DNA from: Limnomonas spitsbergensis
Taxonomy: Eukaryota > Chlorophyta > Chlorophyceae > Chlamydomonadales
Direction of reading: 5' to 3'
DNA length: 64,000 nt
Assembly: GCA_037349105.1 (NCBI GenBank)
Contig: JAYJMM010000117.1
Location: forward strand, 3,472,001 to 3,536,000
Below, piece by piece: positions 20,701 to 31,339 of the stretch. The number at the start of each line of letters is the position of its first letter. Position 1 is the stretch's first letter. The position numbers and the translations under genes are program-made. The notes beneath the pieces were generated by a model. That model was given only the letters and a program-made list of their open reading frames with translations. It searched no databases and was not told where the DNA came from.

Positions 20701-23700
20701 GGGCTAGATGCCAAGCTCTCTCCATAACCCGTATACTAGGGGCTAGATGCCAAGCTCTCTCCATAACCCATACGATCCCCCCGGGCGCCCCTAATGGGTC
20801 TGTCGTCTGGGCCTGCCAAGCTAGCTTGGGAAAAAATAGTTTTCCTGTCATGCCCCTCCACTCAGCACTCACTCTCATATCCACCCCGTAACTACACACT
20901 CACCTACCTGCCCTGTCCTCCCACTCACCTGCCCTTTTCCTCACTCACCTACCCTTCCTGTCCTCATCTCACCCACCCTTCCCCTCCATTCACCCTCCCA
21001 GGAGTATATCGAGACGCTGGATGGGGCAACTGGCGCCTCCCTCAAGTTCACAGTGCTCAATCCAAAGGGCAGGGTCTGGCTTATGGTGGCGGGTGGCGGG
21101 GCGTCCGTTATCTACACGGACACCGTGGGAGACCTAGGTTTTGCAGAGGTAAGAGGGGCAGGCATGAGGTATGCAGAGGTAGGAGGGGCGCCGGGGAGGG
21201 GAGACCTAGGGTTTGCAGAGGTAGGACGGGCGCCGGGGAGGGGAGACCTAGGGTTTGCAGAGGTAGGAGGGGCGCCGGGGAGGGGAGACCTAGGGTTTGC
21301 AGAGGTAGGAGGGGCGCCGGGGAGGGGAGACCTAGGGTTTGCAGAGGTAGGAGGGGCAGGCGTAAATGTGGAGTGTGTGTGTGAAATGAGGGATAGAGAG
21401 GAGGACAGTTGAGGAGGGCCGGCGGGGGCATATAGATATAGATATAGGCAAGGGTTAGGGGAGGTGAATGCATGGAGGATGGGGCAAGTGGGGAAAAGGT
21501 TAATCCAGAGGACAGCAGGGGAAGGGGGGGGGGCGCACTGACACATCCGGTGCTGTCTGTGTGTGGTATGCGAGGAACCCGAAAAGGGATGGACACCTTG
21601 CTCTACTGGGTATGCGAGTGTAGAGGGATGTCATAGGAATTTAAAATTTAGAAAGAGGCTTAAAAGGAGAGCTTCACTCCCTGAGGACAGGCCCAATCCC
21701 AGCATTTGTTATGATACATGCCACTCTTAAACTGCCGACTCATCTTGACCCTTATGTTTTGCAATGATCGAGACGCATTGCTGAAACATTTCATGAAGTA
21801 CTCAAATTGTGTGTTGGCTGAAATTGTCTCAGCATATTTTGAACTGTTTGTTTGAATGTCCCCTGAATGTCCACATCTGATACCTTCATATTCTGCGGTG
21901 TGATATTGATGTGCTTGGATCTGCATTAGGCCTCCTGCTTCCCCTGACTCCTCCTAATGCTGAATGTATGTGGCGCCTGAATATGCAGGAGCTGGGCAAT
22001 TACGGGGAGTACAGCGGTGCACCCAACACCCAAGAGACCTACTTGTGAGCAGGGGTGGGCGATGAGAGGCATGGAGATATCAAGCATGCTGCTTTGAACA
22101 AAATCACGACGGACACTCGGGAGTCTTACCAAGAAGTAGGAGAGAGCAGAACAAGAGAGAGCACTGAGGATTGAGACCCGGTGAAATTCAATGTTTTCTC
22201 TTCCAACAAAGATGGCTAAGACTGACGATCCCTGGCCGCATGAAAACATTTTTGCCGGCAGATTCTGAATAAGGATATGGCTGAAACACCCTGAAAAAGT
22301 TCCGCTGCCCTCCCCTCCCCTCCTCCTGCGCAGGTACGCACGCACAGTGCTTGACTGCGCCACGAATAGCCCCGATGGCCGCGGCCGCGCTCTGCTGATT
22401 GGCGGCGGCATCGCCAACTTTACCGACGTGGCAGCAACCTTCCAGGTGGGGCTTGACTTGTGTGGGGTACTGGGGTGCAAGTACAGATGGGAGGTGTGAG
22501 GAAAGGTATGGGAGGTGTGGAAAGGGACAGGCCCGGACGTCCCTGTCCTGTCACCTCCACCATCGTGATAGCAACGTTCCAGGTGGGCTTTGGGGTTTGA
22601 GGATAGGGTTTGGGGATTGGTGGGGTGTGAGGATAGGGTTTGGGGATTGGTGGGGTAACAGGAAAGGGTTGGGGGATGGTGGGGTAACAGGAAAGGGTTT
22701 GGGGATTGGTGGGGTGAGAGGATAGGGATTGGGGTATGAGGACGGCACCTACAGCAAGGTGTGTGAGGTCAGTCTTGCCAGGGTGTCTTATGCTCATGGG
22801 CAGATGAGGGCATGGACGCCCGATTGTTGATCCTATCGTTTGCCACCTGCTCCTTCAGGGCATCATCTCTGCGCTGAGGGAGAAGGCGGAGGCACTCAAA
22901 GCGGCCAAGGTGCACATCTTTGTGCGAAGGTGAGCAGATGGCAGCCAGGGGAAGATGCGTTTATTTCGTGTGCATCTTAGTGCGCAGGTGAGCAAAAGGA
23001 AGCTTGGGGAATAGCTTGGGGAGCCTTCATGCAAACTGCTGCAGGCTGGGCGGCATGAATCAATGCAAAATAGTGGCTTCCCCCGGTCTCCCGCTAGCCG
23101 AATGTGCTGTGGGCATAATGTAATTCATGTACTGCATAATGAGCCGGCCATGTTATTCCTCGGGATGGCGACGTTACTAACAGAGCTTCACTCTCGCCGG
23201 CGCCCTGACGTGTTGCTGCAGGGGTGGCCCCAACTTCAAAAAGGGCCTGGACTTGATGCGCAAGTTGGGGGTGGAACTGGACATCCCTATGAAGGTGTGG
23301 ATTGGCGGGTATGAGTGTGGGATACCGTCCTTTAAATATTTAGGGAATCGACGTGCGTGTGCTGTGCCTATCTATCTTACCTACTAGATCATTAAAATAG
23401 CTGGCTTCTAGCCCAGATCTAATTAAATTTGAAGAATTGGGGCGATGTCAATGGCCTACTATTACTGGCGTAGCCTTGCTCACCTTCAGGTCTATTTAGG
23501 TTTATTTCATTTCAAACAGGTTTCTGTCGAGGCCTGACAGGGCACCATGCTGCTTGCGTGCGTGGTAGAATATGTGGTCCCGAAATTTCCACATGTTTGT
23601 GTTCGTTGGGTGTCGTGGCGCTAACATGGCAATGACGTTACACCTCTGGGCCCTGCTCAAAAAGGCTTGGCCGTGAGGGCTATCTAACTAGAGGGTGGCG

Positions 23701-23798
23701 CTAACATGTGCTCTCCTGTGCAGGTGTATGGCCCTGAGTCCTCCATGACGGGGATTTGCACGGAGGCCATCCAGTACGTGCAAACTGCTGGCAATTGA
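17765..23798 (+). CDS. ACLA: ATP-citrate lyase subunit A
   Basis: Ten exons close in frame: 17765-17767 (ATG alone), 17834-18308, 18984-19066, 20290-20487, 21002-21148, 21989-22044, 22334-22445, 22859-22929, 23222-23294, 23724-23798. That is 1293 nt, 430 aa, close to plant ACLA. With subunit B the product cleaves cytosolic citrate, using ATP and CoA, to acetyl-CoA and oxaloacetate, feeding fatty acid elongation, sterols and acetylation. It matches plant ACLA nearly end to end: [15 protein letters not shown]; the ATP-grasp segment [11 protein letters not shown] (58-68); [24 protein letters not shown] (~197-205); [31 protein letters not shown] (344-354); [17 protein letters not shown]. It also resembles succinyl-CoA synthetase beta, but length and motifs are ACLA. 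Odd points: an intron directly after the start codon, a GC donor (ACAG|GCAAGC) at 18309, and decoy splice junctions in several introns. Confidence 0.96.
18880..18913 (+). repeat. Duplicated acceptor and exon head (ACLA exon 3)
   Basis: CTGCATCCTGGTGCAG|GCTGGATCGTCGCGCCC repeats the true junction at 18966-19000 (CTGCATCCCGGTGCAG|GCGAGATCGTTGCGCCC) 86 bp upstream. An inserted base makes the copy run out of frame. Confidence 0.85.
19563..19960 (+). repeat. ~69-bp degenerate tandem repeat in ACLA intron
   Basis: About six units share the layout (C)CA-GGT-TT-TTTGCRA...GTCCAYG-GGATG-CTTCCTNAACCCTG. Each starts with an acceptor-like CAGGT resembling the true exon 4 start CCACCCAG|GTGTTCTTGGA, so they may be decayed acceptor copies. 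The divergence makes that origin uncertain. Confidence 0.55.
21149..21346 (+). repeat. 42-bp in-frame array of ACLA exon end plus donor
   Basis: The exon ends GGTTTTGCAGAG|GTAAGA at 21148. Copies of (GAGACCTAGGGTTTGC)AGAG|GTAGGA end at 21178, 21220, 21262, 21304 and 21346. The offsets are 30 nt and then 42 nt each, all multiples of 3, and the reading frame stays open to 21412. Use of any decoy donor would add 10, 24, 38, 52 or 66 residues of a [14 protein letters not shown] repeat without shifting the frame into the next exon. Confidence 0.9.
22567..22740 (+). repeat. Decoy donor copy plus ~35-bp G-rich repeats (ACLA intron)
   Basis: GCAACGTTCCAGGTGGGCTTT at 22571 repeats the exon 7 end (GCAACCTTCCAG|GTGGGGCTT at 22445). 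It leads into about five units of GGATAGGGTTTGGGGATTGG plus TGGGGT. A separate copy of the exon 8 end plus donor lies at about 22963-22985 (GTGCATCTTAGTGCGCAG|GTGAGCA). Confidence 0.8.
23629..23694 (-). mobile_element. 66-bp LINE 3'-tail insertion with 14-bp TSD
   Basis: The LINE tail (minus orientation, CAATGACGTTACACCTCTGG onward) is flanked by perfect direct repeats GTGGCGCTAACATG at 23615-23628 and 23695-23708. The insert sits in the last ACLA intron, 29 bp before the terminal exon. It is severely 5'-truncated and carries no coding sequence. Confidence 0.9.
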
Positions 23799-24873
23799 GT
23801 AACTGGCAGGTCATCTACTTTGTAAATGACGTTACACCTCCGTAGGACTGGCAGGCCATACAGGATGTGCTTAGTGCTGGTTAGCAGGATGTGACCAACA
23901 GGCAAGATATTCAACTTGAGGGCTGGCAGGCCATGAACTATGTGTCCTGCAGTTTGGCAAAATGGGCCAGCAGGCAAGATAGATTGCTGGGTGTCCTGCC
24001 ATGCACTGTGTCAATAACATTACACCTCTGGGCCCGCTCAAAGCTCGGCCGCGTGGGCGCCCAACTGTTCATAAGGGTGAAATAAAGCTAAAATGAGAGG
24101 TGGGGAAAGGAACAAAAGGAGTGTGTGTCGAGTGCAGTTTAGCAGGATGGGGCCAGCTGGCAAGATAGTGAACTGGGGACTGGCAGGCCATTCACTAATG
24201 CCAAGTGCAGTTTTTTGGGACTGTGCCAGCAGGAAAGATCACCAAACGAGCATAGGCAAGCCATTCAGAGCCGGATAACGCCCAGATTGTCTCCACGCAT
24301 ATTATCCTGGGCACATACGTAAGTAGCGACTGTTGTAGGGCCCAGAGATGTATCGTGTATGTGCTGTGCAGGAGTAGATTCCCGGCGATTCGGCCTTACG
24401 CCCACTCTGGCTGATGGCCACTCATGACATATATAACATGTCGGCTGACTACCCTTCACCTCATTTCAGTACCGGTAGTACCTTGCTCGCATGAACGCTG
24501 TTCAAATCCAGATCTCCTAGTGCTTTCGGCACCATGTTTACCTACAGTTTATTTTTTGTTCTACCCCCATGTGTGTGCCTTCCAATTACACGTGCAATCA
24601 TTATGATATTCAGTCAAGGGGTACGCTATTGGTACACTACAATCAATGATGGAAGAAGCGAGGGGCCGAGCGAAAATCGCGATTAAGCATGACAGCTCAG
24701 ACGCCCGAGGGTTCAAATGCTTCAACGACACCTCAAAAAAAGACTTCACTACTCTATATCAGTTTCTCACACAGCGCAAACCCACCCCCCATTTCGGGGG
24801 CAAGCAGTTAAGCCTGTCACAGCCTACGCTCACTCAGTACAACACACTCATGCAAACGCCGCCATTTACAAAT
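23799..24873. other. Convergent intergenic region with ~68-bp repeats and LINE tail
   Basis: This is the region between the ACLA stop and the FAD6 stop on the opposite strand. From about 23850 to 24270 there are about five degenerate units containing GGCTGGCAGGCCAT and GGGCCAGCAGGCAAGATA. A minus-orientation LINE tail of the CCCGCTCAAAGCTCGGCC subtype, about 24012-24120, interrupts the array. The rest (24280-24873) shows nothing I can identify beyond probable 3' UTRs. Confidence 0.65.
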
Positions 24874-27800
24874 TTACATATGGTTCGGGATCACTGCCCG
24901 CTGCACAGCAAACAGCGGCTCCTCCTTCCTCCAGTCGAATGGCTTGTACAGGGACGTCTCCTGCAAGGGCCACACCGAAGAGGGATCGTCAAAAAGGAAT
25001 TGTAAAAAAAAACGGGTACAAATGAATCATGGGCATTGATGTGACTTCAGACCCCCTGCTTGTGACTGATGTCGCAACGTCAGACTTTTGAAAGCAGCCA
25101 GGAGCTATGTGATTACCCGATTTCCTATCCAACCCACAATTAACAGTGCACAATTGATCTTGCATGGCGACATAATTTGTCCCCTACCCTCCCACAATTG
25201 TCCCCCTTGACCATCTCTACTCACAGGCTCGTACACATGCAGCTCCGTGAAGATGTTGCGCAACATGCGCAGGTTGAAGCTGCACTCGCACATGTAATCA
25301 CCCCAGTTCTCCTGCAGGAGGGTCAATCCAAAGCAGGAAATCAGATATTGGAGTGTGCCATACACAGAAAGAGCAGCCATTAAAACAAAGAACTACATCG
25401 TCAGAATAGGGCCTGAGCGTTCAAGATGACAGCCAGTGAAGGCCAATTGTCGCAGTCCAGGATGTCAGCACCTAAAGCATGTCCTGTTATTGTTTGGAGG
25501 GCCATGACTCGATGGGACCACACATGCCTTTCAAAGGGCACCTGTCCCAGCACCGTGGCTGCAGCGGCCCACCCTGCCTAACCACTCCTGTACCTTGAGT
25601 GACGCATGTGCCTTCCTCAGGTTGTACCAGGGGATCTTGCTGCTGACATGGTGAGGCACATGCACGCTGATGTCGTGCGTGAGAAACTCAACCCTGGACA
25701 CATGACGGGGAGAAGTGTGATGTTAAGAGGGAGAAGTGTGATGCTAGGGTGACAGACTGACAGAGGACTGGGATATAAACAACAGCTTGATCAGCACTGT
25801 AATTGGGCTAGTGGCCACACCAGTGCACTTCGGATTCAGCCTTTGGGTCTGGAGACAGACAGCTTACCATCCACAAAGATGGCACACGTGCGCTGTGTAT
25901 CAGTTAAAAATCTATAACACAGATGACGTCGATCACGCCCCTCATCTGCACCACTGTCTTAAATGCCGCCCTCTGTTTTCCCCCACACACACTATGCATA
26001 GCCGCCATGCTTCGTTGTGGTCTCCTTCCACCCACCCAATCCATTTAAGCCTGTGCTGTGCAATCATGCCTTAATTCAGAAATCACGCACGTAATTACAG
26101 TCCCATGCAGGTTAGAGTAGCTGAATTTGAATAGCAGCTCGTACTCCGCTATGCAATTCAGGTACTATTGAGGACCGGATCGGCACAGCACTGATAATCA
26201 TCCTCCTCACCATGCAGGGAAGTCACAGTGCACTGTCCCGCTGAGCTGCGCCTTCGCTGCGTTCCACTCTGCTGCCGGCTTGAAGGGGATATGCGGCGCT
26301 GTGTGGTGGATGACCGTGAATGTGGACATCCAGAAGTGGTACCCCAGCCAAGGCATGAGCCAGAACTTTACGAGGCCTGAGAGCCCCGCGAAGTGCACGA
26401 TGGTGGGAAAGCCAATTGCCACAAAGGCAGCGCATGCTGCAATCGAAACCATCACCTGAATGGGTATTGAGGATTGCATTGAATAAGGATAAGGTAGACC
26501 ATCTAAGGCAAACCATGAAGTATGGGAGATGGGCATGGTAATTGGTAGTAGCATGGGCACGCTGCGACTCCCATGACACTGATACTCATGTAAATAATGA
26601 CAGCAGTGATCAGGGGCACGGATTGCAACCATGCAACTACCCAGCGTCTGTTGCAGTCTAGATAGGTGTGCCTAAGGACAGGATACCAGGCAGCATTTTA
26701 TAACTACAAAAAACCCGTTACATAGGAATCGCCATATGCTCTATGTGTAGGTATTTTCCACTTGCTCTCTGTGATGTGTGAACTCTGTGAACGTGTTGGC
26801 ACAAAAGGGGTCAGCGCCGGCAGCCTGCCAGGACACCAGCATCATCGCAGTGTCCACTCTCCCACACTTCTGGCCTTTGAATAAAGCAGAGGGCAGAGTG
26901 CCTGACCTCGCATGCCTACATGGAGGAATGAGTCTCCTCTTCTTATTCACCCTCTCCCTTAGATCCCCCCCACTCACCCTCGGCCGCTGCTTCACCGTGT
27001 ACTTGTCCAGGTTGAAGTGCCAGATGGCCCAGTGCCCGACAGAGGCAAACAGCTTCAGCGGTGTTCCGAGGAAAAACTTGAAAGCGTTCGCCAGGGCTGG
27101 GCTCCAACCGGCCATTGCCTCCTCCTGAATGGGCACCCATGCGGTGTCTTCCTCCAGCCTGTGAACGAAGCAAACGTTGTTTAGTTGAGCTTATAGCAGC
27201 AACCTTGGGCATCAAGGGCTGCACGCATGCTGAAGAGGCGTCAACGGCTTGTCTCAGAAGCCTCCTGACTGAAGCCTCATTTTGGACTCTCCATTTCGCC
27301 TCCATTGGAACAGTTAAGTCCGAAGGCTGGATACTTGAAGCCGTGCATACGAGGATTAACTAGATTGGTAGCTGCATGCATTCCACACATGAGTGCTCGG
27401 TGCCCTAAGCCCAAAGCTCCCCACCGGTAGCCTCTTACTTGTTTGTGTGTGCGTGGTGGTGGTTGTGCTTGATGCGCCAGGGCTCGAAGGGGTAGATGAG
27501 GGGCATGAACATGAGAGTACCCACAATGTCCTCAACCAAGTTGTTCTGGTGGAACGACCGGTGGCCAGCGTCATGGCCAATAACGAAGAACTGCACACAC
27601 AGACGTGTTCTCGTCAGCACATGTTCCAGTAAATAAGCTGAAGGCAGGCAGACAAGTTCCGAAGGCAAGCTTTGCGGGCTGTACTAGGTAGCAATCCCCA
27701 GGAAAGGGGGAGATTTGACTTTTCAGCAGCTGAAGCCATGCTGGTCAGGGTCGCATGGGTGTTTAAGGGCAGACGTGATGTCGGATAGCGGGATGTCATG

Positions 27801-28718
27801 TCATGCATGTGGTTGTCATGCCCACTCACCCCAGTGAAGGCAGTACCAGCCAGGGCCCAAGCAAATGGTAGCAGGTACCAGGGAGATACGGAAATCAGAT
27901 ACAGACAGGCTGACATCGAGGCGAGGGTGGTAAGGCACGCGCGCCAGGCCTTTCCATGGTCCAGCTCGAAAACCTGCCGGGGGGAGAAACCGGACCGTCA
28001 GCAGGACGTGGCACGCGCGTGGCCACCATTCCTTGAAGTGGCTCAGGGATAAACGCCAACGCGGCTGCTGCTGTGAAAAGCAGCGTTGCCGCTAAAAGGC
28101 TGGCGTTAGGTTGTCATAATACGTGTGTGGTATGTGTCTGTTGGTGGACCCCGACCAAACGCACCTCTCTAGGCAGAGTCCTGACCACATCATTCAGACT
28201 AACGGTGTTGGGGAGCTCCTTCCCAATCTTCAGGTATCCCATTTCTTTCGCCAAAGCACTCCGCTGATCGTCCGTAAGGTCGTTCATGGATGTCGGGATA
28301 GACAGCGGCATAACTGCTGCAGCGGCTGCGCCGCAGATCTGCAACGAAAACGGGTTCAATGTTCTCAATTGCGAAGAAGGAAAGATGTGAGGCTAAAACG
28401 CAATTATGTCAGTGCTCTCACCTGCAGATGCCTTTGAACGGGCACGACACCTGCTGAAGAGGAAGACATTATCAACGGGCGTCCTTATTACAATCAGTCA
28501 AACACAGTGAATACCAGCAGAGGCAGGAAGGCCTACCTCGCATAGCCTTGCCAACGATGAGCTTGCGCTGCACCTGCGGAACCTGTAAGGCATCATGCAG
28601 GCAGCATGTTCAATATCACGTAAGGGCAACATGCGCACAAATTCACATGTTTCACGGAAGCTTGGATATAGACATAGCTCACCCGAAGACTGCTCATCTT
28701 GGGCATAGCCAGAGCCAT
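24874..28718 (-). CDS. FAD6: Plastidial omega-6 (delta-12) fatty acid desaturase
   Basis: Eleven minus-strand exons close in frame: 28718-28683, 28582-28537, 28450-28422, 28338-28165, 27973-27830, 27590-27439, 27158-26978, 26455-26211, 25693-25594, 25311-25225, 24960-24874. That is 1281 nt, 426 aa. The enzyme introduces the second double bond (18:1 to 18:2, 16:1 to 16:2) into acyl chains of chloroplast membrane lipids, using ferredoxin. Seen: a basic N-terminus ([19 protein letters not shown]) followed by an Ala-rich stretch, fitting a plastid transit peptide; [18 protein letters not shown]; hydrophobic segments around [19 protein letters not shown]; His box I HDAGH (149-153); box II HNHHH (185-189); [12 protein letters not shown]; box III HVPHH (347-351). 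The pattern matches plant FAD6 rather than ER FAD2. The two most N-terminal junctions are the least certain. No junction-derived repeats were seen in its introns. Confidence 0.95.
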
Positions 28719-29389
28719 GGTTATTAGCGTGTCAGGGCTGTAAGGCTTGACGACGCGTAATATGCAAGGTTGTCTCGTCAATTAGTTTCACGACAGGAAA
28801 GTGTTGGCGTTGGAACTTGTGACCAGACATTGAACATCAGCTCCGGAGCCAGAAACTCTTGTGGTGGACGGTCGTCCCAACAGTACGGGATTAGCGTTTC
28901 GTTATGTAAAAATGACGGGACGGGAGTGGCCGCTTACGACCAGAAAGTCTCAGCTTGGGGACAAATTGTTGGTAGATGCAGACAACCACGTCTGTAGGCC
29001 CCCTTTATCTCACGTCACTGCAATGCCCTGTGCCTCATCCAACGTCCCCTCACGGCAGGAAGAGAAAAGAAGATGAAACGCGCATGGCAAGAAGAAGCCC
29101 ATGACGTGCAGCCATCTCTTGTCGGGACAACCGACAGTGACATGATAAGATATGTGTTGGCAAATTTCATGTTAAGAAAGCACTGAACACGGTACATCGA
29201 TGCGGTATGTCCACTATCATGGCAAATTATGCACTCCCACCAGATGTCCACAACACACACATCCCCCAGGATACTTCCAGCTTCCCCCAAGAGACCCTCT
29301 GAAAGGGCATCTCTTCTTGAAGGACTTACCATTGCCGACCTCCACATACAACTTTAATCTTGCCCATACCGTAGATTTGATAAGCTTTT
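28719..29389. other. Upstream region of FAD6, nothing recognised
   Basis: This should include the FAD6 promoter and 5' UTR. No motif, RNA or convincing open frame was identified. Confidence 0.4.
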
Positions 29390-29397
29390 GTAGAAGT

Positions 29398-29438
29398 CAA
29401 TAACGTTACACCTCTGGGCCCGCTCAAAGCTCGGCCGC
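29398..29438 (-). mobile_element. 41-bp LINE 3'-tail insertion
   Basis: CAATAACGTTACACCTCTGG...GCTCGGCCGC is bounded by the 8-bp direct repeat GTAGAAGT (29390-29397 and 29439-29446). It stops at the same internal position of the tail as the inserts at 47727 and 63708. Confidence 0.85.
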
Positions 29439-29519
29439 GTAGAAGTGATTCCCTTTAATGCCCTATTAAGCAAACTTTCGACCAAAAATCCAAATTTCTG
29501 ACTAAAACTGGCATTGATA

Positions 29520-29612
29520 GTCAATAATTACTATGTTCATGTATCCCTCAACCCCAAACAATAGTAATTATGAGGGAAGGCAATGAAATGAAATCTGCAG
29601 TACAGTAATGAA
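29520..29612 (-). repeat. Dispersed repeat, inverted partner at about 20040-20128
   Basis: The reverse complement contains GCCTTCCCTCATAATTA, GTTTGGGGTTGAGGGAT and TAGTAATTAT. It aligns with about 20040-20128 in the ACLA intron (GCCTTCCCTCATAATTA, GTTTGGGGTTGAGGGAT, TACTAATTAT). This is a small unclassified dispersed element, possibly a MITE. Confidence 0.75.
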
Positions 29613-30440
29613 CTAGTAATAGACTTGCCTACCCTGCCTTTCTTCTTGCCCCTCAACAACAATGGAGTACGGTATCCATATTCGTAAACTTGGGTGTACC
29701 GGTGCTTCCAATCTTCAATTCGCCTTCCACACACGTACACACAGCATACCAAAATGGAATGATATTGGCGCGTTGCTGGATGAACCCGCTTCACACCTTC
29801 CCTGGACCCTCACGCCACCCCACCTGCTACCTCTGCTCTCCTGCCTCGTCTTGCCTCTACACCACCTCTGACTGCTCTCTTTTCCCTCATCCCTATGTTC
29901 ACATCGTCATCATTGACTCCTCTGGATTTTCTTTCCTGTACCTTGTATCACAAAGTCTACGTCTCTCCCCTGTTAAACAGCTTTCTGCTCACACCAAGTT
30001 TACACTGTCCAGTCTTTTGTTCTCATCCTTAGCCTGATGTTTCCTTGAAAATTTCGCCTGGTATCAACAGTTATCTTAAATGTGGAAAAATTCAGTACCA
30101 CGATTTGCATCAGACTCCAAGCAATACTTCAAGCTCCCGCAGGCAATGTTTCACGCACCTGCCAGAAGTATTAGTATATACCACGCAGCAACTCCGCGCA
30201 CCACATCCGACAATGTAAGGTGCGGGGGGGTTGTAAAAATGCTGTTAAATGTGTGAATGTCTTCATCAACCAGTAAAATCAAGATGTTGAATCTTTCTAA
30301 AAAACCTGCAAAGGGGGTGAAGTAATTTTCACTATTTCGCAGCAATACCCCATATGACTTTTTACACTCCACACTGATGTACCGCCTGACACTACATCCT
30401 GGCTTCCTTGACTGCGTTCCTGTGGTCATGGCCGGTCCTG
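29613..30440. other. Intergenic, nothing supported
   Basis: The sequence is AT-richer, with short open frames that match nothing I know. No splice-linked coding exon or repeat array was seen. Confidence 0.4.
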
Positions 30441-30960
30441 ACCTCTGTTACACCTCTGAGCCCTGCTCAATAAGGTTTCCCCTATTTAAAAGAGGCTGGG
30501 CCTCTTAGGCGCACAAATGCTTGACTGGGAATGAAAGGGACTGAGGGGAAAGGTGGGGGAGGAAGGAAAGAGTGAACAAGAGGGTACATCGGAATTAGTA
30601 GGCTGTCCATGCCCTGCCCATATGACCAACGCATCTGCCCAGGAGGTCATGCATGTCCTGGATTCATGTACGTGTGGGTACCACTTTATATAACGGCGCG
30701 AGCTCCTGTTCCATGGATAAAATGCGTTGCCCCGCTGGACTGTCCATGACGTTCCACCTCCGGGCCATGATGGTACACCTCTGGGCCGCACTCAAAAGGC
30801 TTGTCCGCGTGGGCACCCGACTGTCTGAGCGGGAGGGAAATTAAACCAATGGCCAGAGGGTAAAGGAAAGAAACTGAAGGAAAAAGGAGAAGGCAAGGAC
30901 CGCCCCCAAAAGGAAACAAAGTCTGAAGATTCCCCAGCTCGTCCAGATCCTAGCCCTCAA
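30440..30960 (-). mobile_element. Two degenerate LINE tails
   Basis: At about 30445-30560 there is TTACACCTCTGAGCCCTGCTC with an internal disruption. At about 30757-30960 there is TACACCTCTGGGCCGCACTC, then GTGGGCACCCGACTGTCTGA and an A/G-rich 3' UTR on the plus strand. Both are old, 5'-truncated copies in minus orientation. Confidence 0.65.
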
Positions 30961-31339
30961 CTGAGCAGAATCAGAGAGGATAGAAAACAGGCTGGGGAAC
31001 AAGAAGCCCGCCAAAGCAAGGAAAGGAAATCCGAATCGCCAGCCCCTGAAGAGTGAAGGCCCTTGCACTTGATTAAGTCTACCAGTCAAAGCCGTGGGGG
31101 GGGGAATCAAGAGAAACAAAGAAGTCTGGCAAAAAGATCTGACCCAACCGGAATATAAACAAACCTCGAACAGCAGCCTGCTATACTGTGGTGGTTTACA
31201 TGTAAAGATCCAACTAAGGGACCCGCACGCACAGTACCTTGAAGTGAAACCTGCCAGGTCATGGTGCCATACCGGGTATGAAATCATGAATGCTGTTGTA
31301 CACTTGTACCCCTTGGCCTTCAGACTCGCGGGTGTGCCT

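Noticed and set aside
17765..23798. Succinyl-CoA synthetase beta subunit instead of ATP-citrate lyase
   Set aside because: The MARKK start, [11 protein letters not shown] and [17 protein letters not shown] segments and the 430-aa length follow plant ACLA.
24874..28718. ER-type FAD2 desaturase
   Set aside because: His box contexts ([20 protein letters not shown]), [10 protein letters not shown] and a plastid-like N-terminus match FAD6.
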